A stretch of 64,000 nt of DNA from Cinclus cinclus (Eukaryota; Chordata; Aves; Passeriformes; Cinclidae): the NCBI RefSeq assembly GCF_963662255.1, contig NC_085059.1, positions 4,313,034 through 4,377,033 on the forward strand. Reading direction: 5' to 3'. The position numbers and the translations under genes were made by a program. Within the stretch, counting starts at the first letter, position 1. Every line of letters starts with the position of its first letter. A model generated the notes under the pieces. That model saw only the letters and a program-made list of their open reading frames with translations, searched no databases and was not told the origin of the DNA. Of this stretch, positions 57,586-64,000 are shown in pieces.

Positions 57586-57633
57586 GCGTCCATCTCCAAG
57601 AGAGGAGTGGCCCTGAAGCTTCTGTGACATCAC

Positions 57634-58275
57634 ATGGCCCAGAGTGCTCCAGGTGGAAGGTCCAGGGCCTGGAGACCAGCACAACAGACAGTTCACCTGC
57701 TGCCAGCACTCAGTTCTCCCCCACTCTTCTCTCTCTGCCACGGTGCCAAGATGTTCCTGCTGCCAGTACTCGCTTGTCCCCCGCTCTTCGTTCTCTGCCT
57801 TGGTGCTGAGCTGCTCCTGCTGCCGGGACTTTTCCTGCACTTCTACTGCACCATCAACACCAACAGCATGAGCGCTCCTGTCCCAGTGGAGGTACAGTGC
57901 CATCCCAGGGAGGGGGGCAGCCCTGAGTGCCAGGGCAGGCTGCAGCCCTGTGGGGATGGATGCTGGGGAAAGGGACCCCAAGTGACATTGTGCTGCCTCA
58001 TGCAGACTGCCAGAGACACCATTGAGGATATGGAGGTGGATGAGCAGGATGACACCGAGCCCATGGAAGTGGACGAATATGATGAGACTGAGCCCATGGA
58101 AGTGGATGAGCAGGATGACACCGAGCCCATGGAAGTGGACGAATATGATGAGACTGAGCCCATGGAAGTGGATGAGCAGGATGACACCGAGCCCATGGAA
58201 GTAGATGAATATGATGAGACTGAGCCCATGGACGTCGATGAGAAGGACAAAGAAGAGCCCGTGATCCTGGCATGA
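57634..58275 (+). CDS. Acidic-repeat protein gene, copy 10, with upstream ATG (213 aa)
   Basis: Protein identical to copy 9. Inner ATG at 57751; predicted intron 57892-58005; poly(A) signal 58677-58682. Confidence 0.6.
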   Translation: MAQSAPGGRSRAWRPAQQTVHLLPALSSPPLFSLCHGAKMFLLPVLACPPLFVLCLGAELLLLPGLFLHFYCTINTNSMSAPVPVEVQCHPREGGSPECQGRLQPCGDGCWGKGPQVTLCCLMQTARDTIEDMEVDEQDDTEPMEVDEYDETEPMEVDEQDDTEPMEVDEYDETEPMEVDEQDDTEPMEVDEYDETEPMDVDEKDKEEPVILA

Positions 58276-60227
58276 GGATGGAGCCCCAGGAGCAGGACAA
58301 CCTGATGCTCCCCTGCCCTGCCCACAGGCAGTGCCCAGCCTGGGGCGGGGCTGGCTGGCTCTCCTCAGGGACATGGTGCTCAAGGAAGTCCTGCTCTGCT
58401 GCTTCCTTCCTTCCTTCCCTCCCAGACTGACAGGGATAATGTGCATCGATAGGGCCCCGCTGTAAATATGTTCTGCATGTTCGAGGCTTTTTTTTATAGG
58501 AAAAATTAGAAGATTCTTAGCCTAAAGCTCACAGAATGTTAATCTATAGCTTCTAGATTTTTACTGTATAAGTCCCAGATTGTTAACAGTATAGTCTTCC
58601 TTGTAAATATGTTCTAGAGACTGTTGTTGTTGTTAGAAGTAAATATGTTCCTCAAATGTTTGGCTGAACTTTGTTCAATAAATACTATTTCTTATTAAAA
58701 CCTCGCCTCTCTTTGCAATTCCTTTGGGCAACCTTTGCACAGTGCTGGTTTCCACTTGCTCATGGTTCCTGGGGCTGCAGGTCCCTGGGGGTGCTGGCAC
58801 AGCCAGCCCTGGCTGAGGGTCCCTGTGCAGGGGGGTCCCACTGAGCCAGCACTGCTGTTCCTGGGGCACAGCAGTGTCCCCAAGGGCAAAGCTGTCACCA
58901 GCAGAGAGGGAGCTCTGACAGCAGCAGGCCCTGCAGCAACGCTACCAAAGCAAAGGAAACCTCCTGACACCCTTCCTGCTGCGGCCACAGGGACTCCTGG
59001 GCAGGAGCCAGCATCAGGCACAGGGATGCAACATCCACCTCCATGCCCTGAAGGTCTCGACAGCCTTGGCAAGTCTGGGACCTGCACCCGGGCTGCTGCA
59101 GGGGCTGATGTTTAAGGCTTGCAGCCTCCAAAGCCTCTGGGCTTTGCTTCCCCCGCTGCCTTCCATTGCCCTGTGCCCAGGATCCTCACCCTGCCCGTGT
59201 TCCTGCTGCTGCCAGCAGCCCCCAGAGCCCCTCACTCCCTGAGCATCCCCATCACACGGAGCACTGGCAAATCCCACACGCTTCGCAAAGCAAATTCCCC
59301 CACAGTAACCAAACCACTCTTTGGTCAGAGGGTGCCAAGGGGAAGCTCAGCACCAGCTGCTGTTTAAAGCATGCTTTCAAAAGTGGGTTCAGGCACTCTG
59401 GCAGTGCCTGCTGCGCAGCTGAGGCTGTGGGGACACAGCACTGGCTCAGCCCAACCCTCAGCCTCTCACAGCTCATGCCAAGGGCCCAGCTCACAAAGCA
59501 GTTTCACACCACTTGCTGCAGCTATTTCAAAGGCCTAAATGTCATTCGCAGGAGCCATTTAGTTGCCAACTCAGTGTCCGTGTCCTGGCACGAGAAGCCA
59601 CCAAGGGGCCTCTGCATGTGCACTCAGGGCACTTCCACTGCCATCCCAAAGGGATCGCAAAGGACAGGGCTCTTCTTTCAGCACTGCTGAGCTCCTCACG
59701 CAGCATTGAAGTCTCAGGAAGAGACAAGAATTGAGTGCACCAGGGAAGCTGGCCTCGAAGAAAACGCATCAATCCCACGGCCCACCCAAGCCAACGGCCT
59801 GCATGTCTGTACCTTCTCCTCCTTCTCTCTTCTCTGCTGTCACTTTGCCCCTTCTCTCTGTCCGGGACCTTGGCCTCTCAGACAAATAAAAGATGTGCAT
59901 CCACACCTAGGCACGGCATAGATGTCTTACACAACTGTCCCTTCTTCCCCGACAGCTGCAAATCCTACAGCTGCCTGACCTCATCCCTTGCTCCTAGAAA
60001 GGGAGACAAGACTTTCCATTCTAATCCATTGCCCAGCCCTAAGTCAACGACACAGTCAGTAGAAATAGCTGTGAAATCCCCAGCAGGAACCTGCCAGAAG
60101 AGCTACAGCTGTGGAGGGGGAAGCAGCAAACTCCCACCCCCACCACTGCTTTGGACTCCTTACCAGCTAAAACAGATCCCACTCCTGCCACTTTTTCCAT
60201 TTTTTGTTAACCACAACTACCATCAAT

Positions 60228-60478
60228 TTAAATCCATTGAAAACAAGATCACAGGAGGGGTTGCGTGGAAAGGAACCTTCAATCCCACCCAGTGCAAGCT
60301 TTGCCATGGCAGGGACACCTGCCACTGTCCCACGCTGCTCCAGCCTGGCCTTGGGCACTGCCAGGGATCCAGGGGCAGCCACAGCTGCTCTGGGCACCCT
60401 GTGCCAGCCCTGCCCATCCTGCCAGGGAACACTTCCTGACCCATATCCCATCTGAAGCCGCTCCCAGTGCCAACAGGT
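60228..60478 (-). mobile_element. CR1 LINE 3' end, minus strand, unit 10
   Basis: Same insertion as at 4735-4985. Confidence 0.75.
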
Positions 60479-62128
60479 GTCACTGCATGGCCTTGGGATG
60501 ATGGATCAAGAGAAAGCCCCAAGCCTTGAGCAGAGTTCCCAGTGCCTGTGCTGGGGACGTGCCACCCACCTGCCCCTCAAGCACTCAGCTGCCTCGCAGC
60601 CAGATGGAGTGTCCAACGGGTAAAGCACTCACAGAGGATCAAACCCTGGTCACTGCACCAATGACAAGGTCTTTATTGGGAAAAGAAATGTTGAAGCACA
60701 GCGACATTTCTTTTCCAAGCAGGAGACGCTGATCCTGTGCCGGCAGCGCAGGGATGCTGTTATTGCTGGTCCTCATTTCATCCCTTTATCAGCTGCAGGG
60801 GCACCAGGACAGGCTGTGGTCTCCCAGGGCAGCTCTGAGTGACACTGCTGTCCCCACCAGCTGTCCCCAGCCCTGGGTGCTGCCACGTGCCCCAGCCTCT
60901 GCAGCCCAAAGCACCTGGAGATCCCCCCGAGCATCAGCGATCAGGGCCGCTGCAATCAGCCTGCTGACCCAAAACCTCAAGTGCTGCCACAAGAAAAGCA
61001 GCTGATTCATTGATACCTCGGAATTTCATGTCTCAATGCAAGGACAGGAAGCACCCCTATGCCACCAAATCATTGCTAAGGGCTTGCAAGCCTCAACGCG
61101 GAGATTTCAGCGTTGGACACGCAGTCAGGGCAAGGGTAAATCCACACAGAGATGACACAGAAATTCCAAAACACACATCATGTTGGTCTTGACGCCTTTC
61201 TTGTTGGCTCAAGGGCTGTTTCCGAGGGCCACGCTTGCACAGAAAGAAAGAAAGGAAGTGCAGCTGCTGAGGAACATCTCCATGCCCTCAGCAGGTTTTG
61301 GTGCCTTTGCTGCAGGGCCGCTCCTGTCAGAGCCCCCTCTCTGCTGCTGACACCGTTGCTCTTGGGGACACCAGCCCAGGAACACCAGCAGGGCCCAGGG
61401 TTGGGTCACGGGGACCCCCCTGTGCACAGGTACTCCCAGCCACGTGGCTGTGCCAGCACCCCCAGAAACACCAAGATCTGGCAGCACTTTGCTCCGCTGC
61501 TCTTTCCGCACACGGAACCATCTCCTTCCTTTGCCATCCCAGGAAAATTCAACCTCTACCTCAGCCAAAGATCATTTCCTACACATGGCTGATCAGAAAT
61601 GTTCTTCTGGACTTCCTCCACCAAAACCACCCCCGCATGCCCACAAGACATTCCAGGGCCATCGGGAAACCCTCCACAAACACTGCGCAGGCACCCAGGA
61701 CCACGGGCTTTCCATCTCTGCCATTCAGGCTCCCTGCGCTGCTCCTGGTCATTTTCTCCTCCTCTCTCCATAACTTTGGGAACCACAGAGCTCCCAGGCT
61801 TTGGCAATTCCCAAGGCCACTGCCATCCTTGACTTCTTGGACACCCCCAGGGCTGTGGACAGACACCCCTGTGTTTTCCCGCAGAAGATGTTAAGAGCCA
61901 ACAGGAAGTCACAAAGTTACGGAGGCTGCTAGATCACCTCCCCAAAAGAAAAAGCTGAAAAAGCTGTGGCTGCTGAGGAAGGGGAGGTGAAGCTTGTGTG
62001 GCAAGCTCAGAGCACATTCACAGTGAATGAAAGGTGGAAGAGGGAGGGTGACTCTTCCTCAGGAAGTCTACTGATGGGACAAGGGGGAATGGGATCAAAC
62101 GGAAAGAGAGTTGGACGAGATTTGATGC

Positions 62129-62322
62129 TGGAAAGAAGTTCTTTAATCTGAGGCTGCTTGTCCCTGACACAGGGAGCTGTGCACATGTGGGTGCCCCATC
62201 CCCAGCAACATCCAAGGCCACATTGGACAGGGTTGAAGTGCTGGGAGCTTGCTCAGGTTGGAACCAGATGATTTTTAGGGTCTCTTCCAAGCCAAACCAC
62301 TCAAGGACTTCATGGTTCTATG
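62129..62322 (+). mobile_element. CR1 LINE 3' end, plus strand, unit 10
   Basis: Same insertion as at 1890-2083. Confidence 0.8.
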
Positions 62323-62370
62323 GCGTCCATCTCCAAGAGAGGAGTGGCCCTGAAGCTTCTGTGACATCAC

Positions 62371-63012
62371 ATGGCCCAGAGTGCTCCAGGTGGAAGGTCC
62401 AGGGCCTGGAGACCAGCACAACAGACAGTTCACCTGCTGCCAGCACTCAGTTCTCCCCCACTCTTCTCTCTCTGCCACGGTGCCAAGATGTTCCTGCTGC
62501 CAGTACTCGCTTGTCCCCCGCTCTTCGTTCTCTGCCTTGGTGCTGAGCTGCTCCTGCTGCCGGGACTTTTCCTGCACTTCTACTGCACCATCAACACCAA
62601 CAGCATGAGCGCTCCTGTCCCAGTGGAGGTACAGTGCCATCCCAGGGAGGGGGGCAGCCCTGAGTGCCAGGGCAGGCTGCAGCCCTGTGGGGATGGATGC
62701 TGGGGAAAGGGACCCCAAGTGACATTGTGCTGCCTCATGCAGACTGCCAGAGACACCATTGAGGATATGGAGGTGGATGAGCAGGATGACACCGAGCCCA
62801 TGGAAGTGGACGAATATGATGAGACTGAGCCCATGGAAGTGGATGAGCAGGATGACACCGAGCCCATGGAAGTGGACGAATATGATGAGACTGAGCCCAT
62901 GGAAGTGGATGAGCAGGATGACACCGAGCCCATGGAAGTAGATGAATATGATGAGACTGAGCCCATGGACGTCGATGAGAAGGACAAAGAAGAGCCCGTG
63001 ATCCTGGCATGA
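62371..63012 (+). CDS. Acidic-repeat protein gene, copy 11, with upstream ATG (213 aa)
   Basis: Protein identical to copies 9 and 10. Inner ATG at 62488; predicted intron 62629-62742; poly(A) signal 63414-63419. Confidence 0.6.
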   Translation: MAQSAPGGRSRAWRPAQQTVHLLPALSSPPLFSLCHGAKMFLLPVLACPPLFVLCLGAELLLLPGLFLHFYCTINTNSMSAPVPVEVQCHPREGGSPECQGRLQPCGDGCWGKGPQVTLCCLMQTARDTIEDMEVDEQDDTEPMEVDEYDETEPMEVDEQDDTEPMEVDEYDETEPMEVDEQDDTEPMEVDEYDETEPMDVDEKDKEEPVILA

Positions 63013-64000
63013 GGATGGAGCCCCAGGAGCAGGACAACCTGATGCTCCCCTGCCCTGCCCACAGGCAGTGCCCAGCCTGGGGCGGGGCTGGCTGGCTCTC
63101 CTCAGGGACATGGTGCTCAAGGAAGTCCTGCTCTGCTGCTTCCTTCCTTCCTTCCCTCCCAGACTGACAGGGATAATGTGCATCGATAGGGCCCCGCTGT
63201 AAATATGTTCTGCATGTTCGAGGCTTTTTTTTATAGGAAAAATTAGAAGATTCTTAGCCTAAAGCTCACAGAATGTTAATCTATAGCTTCTAGATTTTTA
63301 CTGTATAAGTCCCAGATTGTTAACAGTATAGTCTTCCTTGTAAATATGTTCTAGAGACTGTTGTTGTTGTTAGAAGTAAATATGTTCCTCAAATGTTTGG
63401 CTGAACTTTGTTCAATAAATACTATTTCTTATTAAAACCTCGCCTCTCTTTGCAATTCCTTTGGGCAACCTTTGCACAGTGCTGGTTTCCACTTGCTCAT
63501 GGTTCCTGGGGCTGCAGGTCCCTGGGGGTGCTGGCACAGCCAGCCCTGGCTGAGGGTCCCTGTGCAGGGGGGTCCCACTGAGCCAGCACTGCTGTTCCTG
63601 GGGCACAGCAGTGTCCCCAAGGGCAAAGCTGTCACCAGCAGAGAGGGAGCTCTGACAGCAGCAGGCCCTGCAGCAACGCTACCAAAGCAAAGGAAACCTC
63701 CTGACACCCTTCCTGCTGCGGCCACAGGGACTCCTGGGCAGGAGCCAGCATCAGGCACAGGGATGCAACATCCACCTCCATGCCCTGAAGGTCTCGACAG
63801 CCTTGGCAAGTCTGGGACCTGCACCCGGGCTGCTGCAGGGGCTGATGTTTAAGGCTTGCAGCCTCCAAAGCCTCTGGGCTTTGCTTCCCCCGCTGCCTTC
63901 CATTGCCCTGTGCCCAGGATCCTCACCCTGCCCGTGTTCCTGCTGCTGCCAGCAGCCCCCAGAGCCCCTCACTCCCTGAGCATCCCCATCACACGGAGCA

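Larger units (their letters stand above)
55499..60235 (+). repeat. Tandem array unit 9 (4737 bp)
   Basis: Gene region identical in protein to units 8 and 10. The segment after the gene (about 58870-59480) diverges slightly from unit 8, for example in the run around 59255. Confidence 0.96.
60236..64000 (+). repeat. Tandem array unit 10, cut by the window end
   Basis: The array is still in progress at the last base. About 970 bp of this unit, between arm B and the next minus-strand CR1, is outside the window. Confidence 0.96.

Overview
The window is vertebrate nuclear DNA, almost certainly from a bird and plausibly a songbird. Two kinds of degraded CR1 retrotransposon 3' ends recur throughout, and there are two endogenous retroviruses of avian type. 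Nothing bacterial is present: no operons, no ribosome-binding sites, no dense coding.

The dominant structure is a head-to-tail tandem array with a repeat unit of about 4.74 kb. Taking the first base of the window as phase zero, unit boundaries fall at 1, 4743, 9963, 15195, 26223, 30970, 46030, 50762, 55499 and 60236, and the last unit runs off the window. Units 2 and 3 are about 0.5 kb longer because a TTCC microsatellite expanded. Unit 4 is longer because it holds ERV1 and a local duplication of about 0.5 kb. The stretch 30970-46029 is two partial units on either side of ERV2. The last three units share an exact 4737-bp spacing and look nearly identical.

Each unit has the same layout. A minus-strand CR1 3' end is followed by a stem-loop next to a minus-strand AATAAA, then an inverted-repeat arm, then a plus-strand CR1 3' end. 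Next comes one small plus-strand gene, its 3' UTR with a TTCC tract, two Pumilio-type motifs and AATAAA, then the second inverted-repeat arm and about 1.2 kb in which I recognise nothing coding. There are eleven gene copies. The predicted protein has a very hydrophobic N-terminus and an acidic tail of alternating 11-residue repeats (MEVDEQDDTEP and MEVDEYDETEP), encoded by a 33-bp coding minisatellite. A 114-nt stretch bounded by good splice sites lies between these parts and is in frame, so the protein would be 174 aa unspliced or 136 aa spliced in most copies. Copy 7 has ten repeats instead of six. Copies 8-11 gained an upstream start codon. I do not recognise the family.

ERV1 (19891-25633) is an env-less, betaretrovirus-like provirus with a perfect 6-bp target duplication, strongly diverged LTRs and several frame breaks. 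ERV2 (34558-42762) has gag, dUTPase-like/protease, pol and an env whose transmembrane part is of alpharetrovirus type. All its genes are broken, and its two flanks come from different phases of the repeat unit with no target duplication. Both ERVs look older, by LTR divergence, than the divergence between the units around them, which suggests continuing concerted evolution of the array. Divergence values are counts or impressions by eye; no alignment or database search was run.
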